A stretch of 30,668 nt of DNA, from positions 4,300,569 through 4,331,236 of the forward strand of contig NZ_CM001974.1 of assembly GCF_000406105.1 (NCBI RefSeq). Reading direction: 5' to 3'. The position numbers were made by a program, and so were the translations under genes. The DNA comes from Dickeya chrysanthemi NCPPB 402 (GTDB taxonomy: Bacteria; Pseudomonadota; Gammaproteobacteria; Enterobacterales; Enterobacteriaceae). Positions 22,603 to 30,668 of this stretch are shown one piece after another; positions within the stretch are counted from its first letter, which is position 1; the number at the start of each line of letters is the position of its first letter. The notes below the pieces were generated by a model that was not told where the DNA came from, ran no database searches, and worked only from the letters and a program-made list of their open reading frames with translations.

Positions 22603-25600
22603 TTACTCTTCTTCCAGCTCGATGTTGATACCCAGGGAGCGGATTTCTTTCAACAATACGTTGAAGGACTCCGGCATACCCGGTTCCATCCGGTGATCGC
22701 CATCCACGATGTTCTTATACATCTTGGTACGGCCGTTCACGTCATCGGATTTCACCGTCAGCATTTCCTGCAGGGTATAGGCTGCGCCGTAAGCTTCCAG
22801 CGCCCACACTTCCATCTCACCGAAGCGCTGACCACCGAACTGCGCCTTACCACCCAACGGCTGCTGGGTAACCAGGCTGTAAGAGCCGGTAGAACGGGCA
22901 TGCATCTTGTCATCCACCAGGTGGTTCAGTTTCAGCATGTACATGTAGCCCACGGTAACCGGACGCTCAAACTGCTCGCCAGTACGGCCATCGAACAACG
23001 TAATCTGACCGGAAGTCGGCAGATCGCCGAGTTTCAGCAACTCTTTGATCTCATTTTCCTTGGCACCGTCGAACACCGGCGTGGCGATCGGCATACCTTT
23101 CTTCAGATTTTCCGCCAGACGCAGCACTTCTTCATCGCTGAAGGTGTTCAGGTCGACTTTCTGGCGTACATCGTTGCCCAGGTCATAAGCACGCTGGATG
23201 AACTCACGCAGTTTGGCCACTTCCTGATGCTGCTTGAGCATGGCGTTGATCTTGTCACCGATGCCTTTCGCTGCCATACCCAGGTGGGTTTCCAGAATCT
23301 GACCGATGTTCATACGTGATGGTACGCCCAGCGGGTTCAATACGATGTCGACCGGCGTACCGTTCTCGTCGTAAGGCATATCTTCGATCGGGTTGATCTT
23401 GGAGATAACACCCTTGTTACCGTGACGACCTGCCATCTTGTCACCTGGCTGGATTTGACGTTTAACCGCCAGATACACCTTAACGATCTTCAGCACGCCC
23501 GGCGCCAGATCATCACCCTGGGTGATTTTGCGGCGTTTGGCTTCGAGTTTCTTCTCGAATTCGTGTTTCAGTTCGTCGTACTGCTCAGCCAACTGCTCCA
23601 GCTGATTCTGTTTCTCTTCGTCGGTCAGACCCAGCTCCAGCCAACGCTCACGCGGCAGCTTGTCCAGTTTGTCGGCTTCAACGCCACCGGCAACCAGCAC
23701 GTCATGGATACGGGCAAACAGACCGGCTTCCAGAATCTGCAGCTCTTCAGTCAGGTCTTTCTTGGCCTGCTTAAGCTGCATTTCTTCGATTTCCAACGCA
23801 CGCTTGTCTTTTTCCACGCCATCGCGGGTAAAGACCTGCACGTCGATAACCGTACCGGAAACGCCGTTCGGCACACGCAGAGAAGAGTCTTTCACGTCAG
23901 ACGCCTTCTCACCGAAGATCGCACGCAGCAGTTTCTCCTCCGGCGTCAGTTGAGTTTCGCCTTTCGGCGTCACTTTACCGACCAGAATGTCGCCACCGGT
24001 CACTTCCGCACCGATGTAAACGATACCGGATTCATCCAGCTTGGAGAGCGCCGCTTCACCCACGTTCGGGATATCGGCGGTGATCTCTTCCGGCCCCAAC
24101 TTGGTATCGCGAGACACGCACGCCAGTTCCTGAATGTGGATGGTGGTAAAACGGTCTTCCTGTACTACACGCTCGGAAACGAGGATGGAGTCTTCGAAGT
24201 TGTAACCGTTCCACGGCATGAACGCCACGCGCATGTTCTGACCCAGCGCCAGTTCACCGAGGTCGGTGGACGGGCCGTCAGCCAGCACGTCGCCGCGCTC
24301 AACCGGCTCACCCAGTGACACACACGGCATCTGGTTGATACAGGTGTTCTGGTTGGAGCGGGTGTACTTGGTCAGGTTATAGATATCAATGCCCGCTTCG
24401 CCCGGATACATCTCTGCTTCGTTAACTTTGATAACGATACGAGAAGCATCGACGTACTGCACGGTACCACCGCGTTTAGCAACCGCAGTTACACCGGAGT
24501 CAACGGCAACAGCACGCTCCATACCAGTACCTACCAGCGGCTTGTCGGCACGCAGGGTCGGCACCGCCTGACGTTGCATGTTCGCACCCATCAGGGCGCG
24601 GTTGGCGTCATCGTGTTCCAGGAACGGGATCAGTGACGCACCGACGGAAACCACCTGCTGGGTGGAAACGTCCATGTAGTCAACCTGATCACGGCTGAAC
24701 AAGCTGGATTCGCCTTTGCTACGGCAGGTGACCAGTTCATCGATGAAGTGGCCTTCGTCATCCAGGTTGGTGTTCGCCTGGGCAATAACGTAGTTGCCTT
24801 CTTCGATAGCAGACAGGTAATGAATTTCGTCGGTTACCACGCCATCGCGTACACGGCGGTACGGGGTTTCCAGGAAACCATACTCGTTAGTCTGTGCATA
24901 CACGGACAGCGAGTTGATAAGACCGATGTTCGGACCTTCCGGCGTTTCGATAGGACATACACGACCGTAGTGAGTCGGATGTACGTCACGCACTTCAAAG
25001 CCGGCACGCTCACGCGTCAGACCGCCTGGGCCCAATGCGGAGATACGGCGTTTATGCGTAATCTCGGACAACGGGTTGTTCTGGTCCATAAACTGAGACA
25101 GTTGGCTGGAACCGAAGAACTCTTTCACCGCTGCGGAAATCGGCTTGGCGTTGATCATGTCCTGCGGCATCAGCGTGTCCAGGTCGCCCAGAGACAGACG
25201 CTCTTTCACCGCACGCTCAACACGCACCAGACCGACGCGGAACTGGTTTTCCGCCATTTCGCCCACGGAACGAATACGACGGTTGCCCAAATGGTCGATA
25301 TCGTCGACTTCACCCTTACCGTTACGGATATCGATGAGTTTTTTCATCACATCGATAATGTCTGCTTTGCTCAGAATGCCGGAGCCTTCAATTTCTTCGC
25401 GCAGCAGAGAACGGTTGAACTTCATACGGCCAACCGCGGACAGATCGTAACGATCTTCAGAGAAGAACAGATTTTCGAACAGGGTCTCAGCGGCTTCGCG
25501 TGTCGGCGGCTCGCCAGGACGCATCATGCGGTAAATTTCAACCAGCGCGCTCAGACGATCGTTAGTCGGGTCGACACGTACTGTTTCAGACATGTACGGA

Positions 25601-26631
25601 CCGTGATCCAGATCGTTGGTGAACAGCGTTTCAATACGCTTGTGGCCAGACTGACTCAGCTTGGCCAGCAGATCCAGCGACAGTTCCATGTTCGCCATCG
25701 CGATCACTTCACCGGTGCTTTCATCCACATAGTCTTTCGCCAGCACTTTGCCTGCGATGTATTCAACCGGTACTTCAATACGTTCGATACCGTCTTTTTC
25801 CAACTGGCGGATATGGCGCGCAGTGATGCGGCGGCCTTTCTCAACGTAAACTTTGCCGTCGGCTTCGATATCGAAAGAGGCAGTTTCGCCACGCAGACGT
25901 TCCGGCACCAATTCCATCTGCAACTTGTTGTTGTGAATTTCATACACCACTTTATCGAAGAACAGATCCAGAATCTGTTCAGTGGTGTAATTCAACGCAC
26001 GCAGAATGATGGTAGCCGGCAGTTTACGGCGACGGTCGATACGGACAAACAGGTTGTCTTTCGGGTCGAACTCAAAGTCCAGCCAGGAACCACGGTAAGG
26101 AATGATTCGTGCGTTATACAGCACCTTACCGGAAGAGTGGGTTTTACCCTTATCGCTGTCAAAGAAGACGCCCGGACTACGATGCAACTGAGAAACGATA
26201 ACACGCTCAGTACCATTGATAACAAAGGTACCGTTGTCGGTCATGAGCGGAATCTCGCCCATGTACACTTCTTGTTCTTTGATGTCTTTAACGGTGCCTT
26301 CCGGCGCTTCGCGCTCGTAGATCACCAGACGCAGCTTCACGCGCAACGGCGCAGAGAAGGTCACACCGCGGATTTGACACTCTTGTACGTCAAATACCGG
26401 CTCACCCAGACGGTAGCTCACGTATTGCAGTTCAGAGTTGCCGCTGTAACTTGAGATAGGGAATACGGAACGGAATGCAGCTTCCAGACCATACTGACCT
26501 TCCGGATCTTGCTCGATAAACTTCTGGAACGAGTCAAGCTGGATAGAAAGGAGATAAGGTACATCCAACACTTGCGGACGTTTACCAAAATCCTTACGAA
26601 TGCGTTTTTTCTCGGTATAGGAGTAAACCAT
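22603..26631 (-). CDS. rpoB: RNA polymerase subunit beta RpoB
   Basis: This is the second catalytic subunit of RNA polymerase, 1342 aa as in E. coli, starting [20 protein letters not shown]. The rifampicin-binding cluster ([16 protein letters not shown] then [10 protein letters not shown], about 508-535) is the sensitive wild-type sequence at every residue I can compare. The C-terminus ends [11 protein letters not shown]. The ATG at 26631 follows AGGAA; the open frame extends 11 codons further but without conservation. It is co-transcribed with rplJL through a partial attenuator and followed by rpoC. Confidence 0.98.
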   Translation of the reverse strand: MVYSYTEKKRIRKDFGKRPQVLDVPYLLSIQLDSFQKFIEQDPEGQYGLEAAFRSVFPISSYSGNSELQYVSYRLGEPVFDVQECQIRGVTFSAPLRVKLRLVIYEREAPEGTVKDIKEQEVYMGEIPLMTDNGTFVINGTERVIVSQLHRSPGVFFDSDKGKTHSSGKVLYNARIIPYRGSWLDFEFDPKDNLFVRIDRRRKLPATIILRALNYTTEQILDLFFDKVVYEIHNNKLQMELVPERLRGETASFDIEADGKVYVEKGRRITARHIRQLEKDGIERIEVPVEYIAGKVLAKDYVDESTGEVIAMANMELSLDLLAKLSQSGHKRIETLFTNDLDHGPYMSETVRVDPTNDRLSALVEIYRMMRPGEPPTREAAETLFENLFFSEDRYDLSAVGRMKFNRSLLREEIEGSGILSKADIIDVMKKLIDIRNGKGEVDDIDHLGNRRIRSVGEMAENQFRVGLVRVERAVKERLSLGDLDTLMPQDMINAKPISAAVKEFFGSSQLSQFMDQNNPLSEITHKRRISALGPGGLTRERAGFEVRDVHPTHYGRVCPIETPEGPNIGLINSLSVYAQTNEYGFLETPYRRVRDGVVTDEIHYLSAIEEGNYVIAQANTNLDDEGHFIDELVTCRSKGESSLFSRDQVDYMDVSTQQVVSVGASLIPFLEHDDANRALMGANMQRQAVPTLRADKPLVGTGMERAVAVDSGVTAVAKRGGTVQYVDASRIVIKVNEAEMYPGEAGIDIYNLTKYTRSNQNTCINQMPCVSLGEPVERGDVLADGPSTDLGELALGQNMRVAFMPWNGYNFEDSILVSERVVQEDRFTTIHIQELACVSRDTKLGPEEITADIPNVGEAALSKLDESGIVYIGAEVTGGDILVGKVTPKGETQLTPEEKLLRAIFGEKASDVKDSSLRVPNGVSGTVIDVQVFTRDGVEKDKRALEIEEMQLKQAKKDLTEELQILEAGLFARIHDVLVAGGVEADKLDKLPRERWLELGLTDEEKQNQLEQLAEQYDELKHEFEKKLEAKRRKITQGDDLAPGVLKIVKVYLAVKRQIQPGDKMAGRHGNKGVISKINPIEDMPYDENGTPVDIVLNPLGVPSRMNIGQILETHLGMAAKGIGDKINAMLKQHQEVAKLREFIQRAYDLGNDVRQKVDLNTFSDEEVLRLAENLKKGMPIATPVFDGAKENEIKELLKLGDLPTSGQITLFDGRTGEQFERPVTVGYMYMLKLNHLVDDKMHARSTGSYSLVTQQPLGGKAQFGGQRFGEMEVWALEAYGAAYTLQEMLTVKSDDVNGRTKMYKNIVDGDHRMEPGMPESFNVLLKEIRSLGINIELEEE

Positions 26632-26712
26632 AGGGTTCCTCAGCTCGCTGACAAGTCGACCCACTTTGTCCGCCCTGATAAGGACGGTTCATGCAACACC
26701 ATTTATGTCGAT

Positions 26713-26733
26713 CGGAATGTGGAATACATTCCG
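26713..26733 (-). other. Hairpin in the rpoB leader
   Basis: CGGAATGT (26713-26720) and ACATTCCG (26726-26733) form an 8-bp perfect stem with a 5-nt loop, 82 bp before rpoB. In E. coli the rplL-rpoB spacer contains an RNase III processing site; this stem, or a weaker pairing of CCGGT segments around 26840-26875, might serve here. Which one does is not decided by sequence alone. Confidence 0.4.
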
Positions 26734-26885
26734 CAATACCTGTTTCTATCACTCTTAAATCATTTCATTGCGCTTTACACAGGGCGAGCGGCTCTGGCGC
26801 AGTATATTAAGTCGTCGATAGAGACAAGCATTGATGGGAAACCGGCAGTCAAACAGTGTGAAACTCTACCGGCACCCTACAGCGC

Positions 26886-26916
26886 AAAAAGGCTGGTGAC
26901 CAAAAAGTCACCAGCC
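26886..26916 (-). terminator. rplL-rpoB attenuator (partial terminator)
   Basis: On the minus strand GGCTGGTGAC, a T-rich loop and GTCACCAGCC form a 10-bp stem followed by TTTTT. It lies 40 bp after the rplL stop codon. This is, to my memory, almost identical to the E. coli attenuator that lets only part of the transcripts continue into rpoBC, giving excess L7/L12 over RNA polymerase. The rest of the 324-bp spacer to rpoB holds the hairpin at 26713-26733 and no gene. Confidence 0.92.
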
Positions 26917-26955
26917 ATCAGCCTAACGAATCAGGCTGCAACCGGAAGGGTTGGC

Positions 26956-27339
<384 letters not shown>

Positions 27340-27387
27340 TCAGAAAAAGTTTATACGTTAGCAAATGCGATAACAGGAAGAGTGCGA

Positions 27388-27885
27388 TTAAGCAGCTTCT
27401 TTCTGATCGCGAACAGCAGCCAGAGTGCGGACCAGTTTGCCTGCAGAGGCTTCTTTCATGGTCGCCATCAGGCGTGCAATTGCTTCTTCGTAAGTCGGCA
27501 GAGTAGCCAGACGGTCAATTTGAGCCGCCGGAATCAACTCACCTTCAAAGGCTGCCGCTTTGACCTCAAATTTTGCATTCGCTTTCGCGAACTCTTTGAA
27601 CAGACGAGCAGCTGCGCCCGGGTGTTCCATCGAGTATGCAATCAGGGTCGGACCAACAAACGTGTCTTTCAGGCATTCGAACTGAGTGCCTTCAACGACG
27701 CGGCGCAGCAGGGTGTTGCGAACAACACGCATGTATACGCCAGCTTCACGACCTGCTTTACGCAGTTCAGTCATTTTATCTACGGTAACGCCGCGGGAAT
27801 CCGCAACTACCGCAGACAGCGCGCCTTTGGCAACTTCGCTGACTTCAGCAACAATCGCTTGTTTGTCTTGAAGATTTAATGCCAT
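27388..27885 (-). CDS. rplJ: Ribosomal protein L10
   Basis: L10 anchors the L7/L12 stalk to 23S rRNA and, as the L10-L7/L12 complex, represses translation of its own operon. The protein is 165 aa as in E. coli, starting [26 protein letters not shown] with AGGAGC upstream, and ending [14 protein letters not shown], the part that binds L7/L12 dimers. The leader upstream contains the conserved L10 target. A dyad CCGGAAA-AAA-TTTCCGG (27908-27924) lies just before the ribosome binding site. Confidence 0.98.
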   Translation of the reverse strand: MALNLQDKQAIVAEVSEVAKGALSAVVADSRGVTVDKMTELRKAGREAGVYMRVVRNTLLRRVVEGTQFECLKDTFVGPTLIAYSMEHPGAAARLFKEFAKANAKFEVKAAAFEGELIPAAQIDRLATLPTYEEAIARLMATMKEASAGKLVRTLAAVRDQKEAA

Positions 27886-27994
27886 TAGCTTTTGCTCCTG
27901 GATTTAGCCGGAAAAAATTTCCGGAACTCACTTCACCCGCCACCAACTTAGTAGACAGGCGTTAAAACACGGTGAGCAGAATCCAGCAGACTAT

Positions 27995-28045
27995 TCTTTA
28001 AAAAAGGATAAATATGTCTTTAAAAAAGAATAAAAATGTTCTTTA
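27995..28045. repeat. 22-bp tandem duplication in the rplJ leader
   Basis: TCTTTAAAAAAGGATAAATATG at 27995-28016 is followed directly by a copy at 28017-28038 with two substitutions, and a partial third copy TCTTTA is at 28040-28045. The AT-rich repeat lies between the L10-binding leader and the rplJ start, inside the transcribed leader. I recall no such duplication in E. coli. Confidence 0.85.
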
Positions 28046-28049
28046 GGCT

Positions 28050-28134
28050 CTGTCACCGTCTACGCAGGAAAATTAAGTTTCTAACGAAACACCTGCGGTC
28101 TTGGACGGAGGCCTGGATAGGCCAGGCTCCAACC
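28050..28134 (-). promoter_or_regulatory. L10 leader: autoregulatory mRNA element of rplJL
   Basis: On the minus strand the segment reads TTGGAGCCTGGCCTATCCAG, then CCTCCGTCCAAGACCGCAGG and a GTGTTTCGTTAGAAAC hairpin followed by CCTGCG and GACGGTGACAG. These pieces and their pairings (GCCTGG/CCAGGC, CCGTC/GACGG, CGCAGG/CCTGCG) match the known L10 leader fold. Binding of the L10-L7/L12 complex shuts off translation of rplJ. It lies about 165-250 nt upstream of rplJ. Confidence 0.9.
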
Positions 28135-28176
28135 GAAAAATCGTCTCTTGTTCATTTACAGAACAACGGGCGTAAG

Positions 28177-28205
28177 ATTATAAAGAAATCCTTCGCCCGG
28201 GTAAA
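28177..28205 (-). promoter_or_regulatory. rplJ promoter
   Basis: On the minus strand TTTACC (28200-28205), a 17-bp spacer and a perfect TATAAT (28177-28182) form a strong sigma-70 promoter 16 bp before the end-to-end gap begins downstream of the rplA stop. It drives rplJL-rpoBC. The -10 box is bracketed by an inverted repeat CGGGCG (28167-28172) / CGCCCG (28194-28199). Confidence 0.85.
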
Positions 28206-28220
28206 GAGGAACAAAAGCTA

Positions 28221-29357
<1,137 letters not shown>

Positions 29358-29439
29358 TTAGCTTTCCTCTAATGGGTAATAACGCTTCACAAAGAAGCTC
29401 CCCGCGATTTATAAACATGTTATGCGTCTGACGACACAT

Positions 29440-29476
29440 AAAACAAAGGCGCGAAATTGTAGGTCAATTTCGCGCC
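29440..29476 (-). terminator. Terminator of secE-nusG
   Basis: An 11-bp perfect stem GGCGCGAAATT / AATTTCGCGCC (29448-29458 with 29466-29476) and a 7-nt loop are followed on the minus strand by TTTGTTTT. It begins 28 bp after the nusG stop codon. The rplK promoter's -10 box lies within its loop and stem. Confidence 0.88.
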
Positions 29477-29484
29477 GGATACAA
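29456..29484 (-). promoter_or_regulatory. rplKA promoter, overlapping the nusG terminator
   Basis: On the minus strand TTGTAT (29479-29484) and TACAAT (29456-29461) are 17 bp apart, a good sigma-70 promoter. It gives an rplK leader of about 90 nt. The -10 box is part of the nusG terminator hairpin, so termination and initiation use the same 30 bp. Confidence 0.75.
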
Positions 29485-29504
29485 GTATCGAATTCAGGCA
29501 ATAA

Positions 29505-30050
29505 TCAGCCTTTTTCCACCTGGCTGAAATCCAGCTCGACAGGCGTTGCACGACCAAAGATAGATACAGAAACCTTCAGGCGGCTTTTCTCGTAATCGAC
29601 TTCTTCCACCACACCGTTGAAATCGGCAAACGGGCCATCGTTGACGCGCACCATTTCACCCGGTTCGAACAGGGTTTTCGGCCGCGGCTTATCACCGACC
29701 TGCTGCAGACGATTCATAATCGCATCGACTTCTTTATCGCTGATCGGCGCAGGGCGATCGGACGTTCCGCCGATGAACCCCATGACACGTGGTACGCTGC
29801 GCACTAAATGCCAGCTGGCATCGTCCATCACCATCTGTACCAGCACATAACCAGGGAAGAATTTGCGCTCGCTTTTACGACGCTGGCCGCCACGAATTTC
29901 AACCACCTCTTCAGTCGGTACCATGACCTCACCAAAGTGGTCTTCCATGTTATGGAGTTTGATATGTTCACGCAGAGACTGTGCTACGCGACCTTCAAAG
30001 CCAGAAAACGCCTGAACGACGTACCAACGTTTCTTTGGAGCTTCAGACAT
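29505..30050 (-). CDS. nusG: Transcription termination/antitermination factor NusG
   Basis: NusG binds the RNA polymerase clamp, increases processivity, and links polymerase to Rho or to ribosomal protein S10. The protein is 181 aa as in E. coli: an NGN domain (about 1-115; [31 protein letters not shown]) and a C-terminal KOW domain ([20 protein letters not shown] then [10 protein letters not shown]). It starts one base after the secE stop codon, so the two are coupled, with GAGGTTCTAAG upstream. It is transcribed away from the tufB end. Confidence 0.98.
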   Translation of the reverse strand: MSEAPKKRWYVVQAFSGFEGRVAQSLREHIKLHNMEDHFGEVMVPTEEVVEIRGGQRRKSERKFFPGYVLVQMVMDDASWHLVRSVPRVMGFIGGTSDRPAPISDKEVDAIMNRLQQVGDKPRPKTLFEPGEMVRVNDGPFADFNGVVEEVDYEKSRLKVSVSIFGRATPVELDFSQVEKG

Positions 30051-30051
30051 C

Positions 30052-30435
30052 TTAGAACCTCAGGCCAGTAATAAACGATACCAGACGCACCAGAATGCCA
30101 TCCAGTCCCCACAAAATCAGTGACATAACGGCAGTTACAGCAGCAACGATCAGAGTGGTATGCAACGTTTCCTGCCGGGTCGGCCAGATCACCTTGCGAA
30201 CTTCGGTACGAGCTTCACGCGCAAACAAAACCGTTGCCTTGCCCTTCGTCGTCAGCAATGCTACACCGCCTGCAGCGGCGATTAAAACAACCACAGCCAA
30301 CGCACGCAACGGCAAACTGAATTCACGGTAGTAATAGTTACCTACAATTGCCGCGATCAGTAATACTGCAACAACCAGCCATTTCAGCGCCTCAAGACCA
30401 CGCCCGCTCTCCTGAGCTTCGGTATTCGCACTCAT
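30052..30435 (-). CDS. secE: Preprotein translocase subunit SecE
   Basis: SecE is an essential inner-membrane subunit that clamps SecY in the SecYEG channel. The protein is 127 aa as in E. coli, with three membrane segments (near residues 17-35, 43-60 and 93-115), and the conserved cytoplasmic stretch [15 protein letters not shown] before the third. The ATG at 30435 ([19 protein letters not shown]) matches the family; an open frame start at 30489 is rejected. It is upstream of nusG and follows the tufB terminator. Confidence 0.97.
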   Translation of the reverse strand: MSANTEAQESGRGLEALKWLVVAVLLIAAIVGNYYYREFSLPLRALAVVVLIAAAGGVALLTTKGKATVLFAREARTEVRKVIWPTRQETLHTTLIVAAVTAVMSLILWGLDGILVRLVSFITGLRF

Positions 30436-30549
30436 AAACCAACCTGTCACTAGATTCAGACAAATAATTTTGCCCTGCCGTAAGGGCAAACCAGACCGGA
30501 AAGTGTTCTTAAAATCAAGCTATCCGGGACTCACACCGCTTACACAGAG

Positions 30550-30594
30550 CCTATCTCACCAATGATTATACTGCACAATCGCTGATGAGATAGG
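30550..30594 (-). promoter_or_regulatory. Candidate secE promoter inside an inverted repeat
   Basis: On the minus strand a perfect TATAAT (30565-30570) lies 130 bp upstream of secE. No good -35 box is present at 16-18 bp. The box is flanked by a 9-bp perfect inverted repeat, CCTATCTCA at 30550-30558 and TGAGATAGG at 30586-30594. The dyad could be an operator or an RNA structure. Confidence 0.5.
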
Positions 30595-30613
30595 TTCTAC
30601 GACGACAGCGTAG

Positions 30614-30636
30614 AAAAAGGGCATCAAATGATGCCC
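30614..30636 (-). terminator. Intrinsic terminator of the upstream gene, probably tufB
   Basis: GGGCATCA / TGATGCCC (30619-30626 with 30629-30636) followed on the minus strand by TTTTT is a classic terminator. It is, to my memory, the same hairpin as after E. coli tufB, the gene expected just beyond the right edge. tufB coding sequence itself is not recognisable in the remaining 32 bases. Confidence 0.85.
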
Positions 30637-30668
30637 TTTTACCGCATGTTGCGTCAAATTTTATCAGC

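Noticed and set aside
25000..25140. Possible rifampicin-resistance change in rpoB
   Set aside because: The resistance cluster reads as the sensitive sequence at all positions I could compare.
24748..26454. 568-codon open frame antisense to rpoB
   Set aside because: Same register and same codon-bias explanation as the rpoC case.

Overview
This window is chromosomal DNA of a member of the Enterobacterales. Protein lengths and sequences match E. coli core genes almost throughout (PurH 529 aa, PurD 429, HU-alpha 90, RpoB 1342, RpoC 1407, L1 234, L11 142, NusG 181, SecE 127), and the gene order is that of the E. coli 90-minute region. The differences (an ERIC element, a private gene block between thiH and rpoC, a GC-rich base composition) suggest a Pectobacteriaceae-type plant-associated enterobacterium such as Dickeya. 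The genus is an inference from memory, not proven by the window.

Layout. (1) 1-333: a divergent control region. A ribosomal RNA P1 promoter fires leftward out of the window and the PurR-controlled purHD promoter fires rightward. (2) 334-3228: purHD, de novo purine synthesis. (3) 3317-7873, minus strand: nudC-hemE-nfi-yjaG-hupA-yjaH (NADH/RNA-cap pyrophosphatase, heme synthesis, DNA repair, a DUF416 protein, HU-alpha and a DUF1481 lipoprotein). (4) 7994-14226, plus strand: rsd, then a TPP riboswitch and the tightly coupled thiCEFSGH operon, which makes both the pyrimidine and the thiazole halves of thiamin. (5) 14227-18279: a lineage-variable slot between two conserved operons. It holds a MocR-type GntR/aminotransferase regulator, two divergent DUF1127 micro-protein genes, a secreted DUF1176 protein and several repeats and hairpins. 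(6) 18280-30668, minus strand: secE-nusG, rplKA, rplJL-rpoBC, read from right to left, with the tufB terminator at the right edge.

How it works together. Most of the window is growth-rate-linked machinery: rRNA promoter, RNA polymerase beta/beta', ribosomal stalk and L1/L11 proteins, NusG, SecE, the sigma-70 binding protein Rsd, HU, and purine, thiamin and heme synthesis. Visible control elements include a PurR box, a TPP riboswitch, the L10 autoregulatory leader, the rplL-rpoB attenuator and several intrinsic terminators.

No mobile-element gene, CRISPR array, tRNA or phage gene was seen. The least explained parts are the 14.2-18.3 kb slot (especially a 19-bp RNA hairpin between the DUF1127 genes), a 22-bp tandem duplication in the rplJ leader, and three promoters of the rpl/sec cluster whose -10 boxes lie inside inverted repeats.
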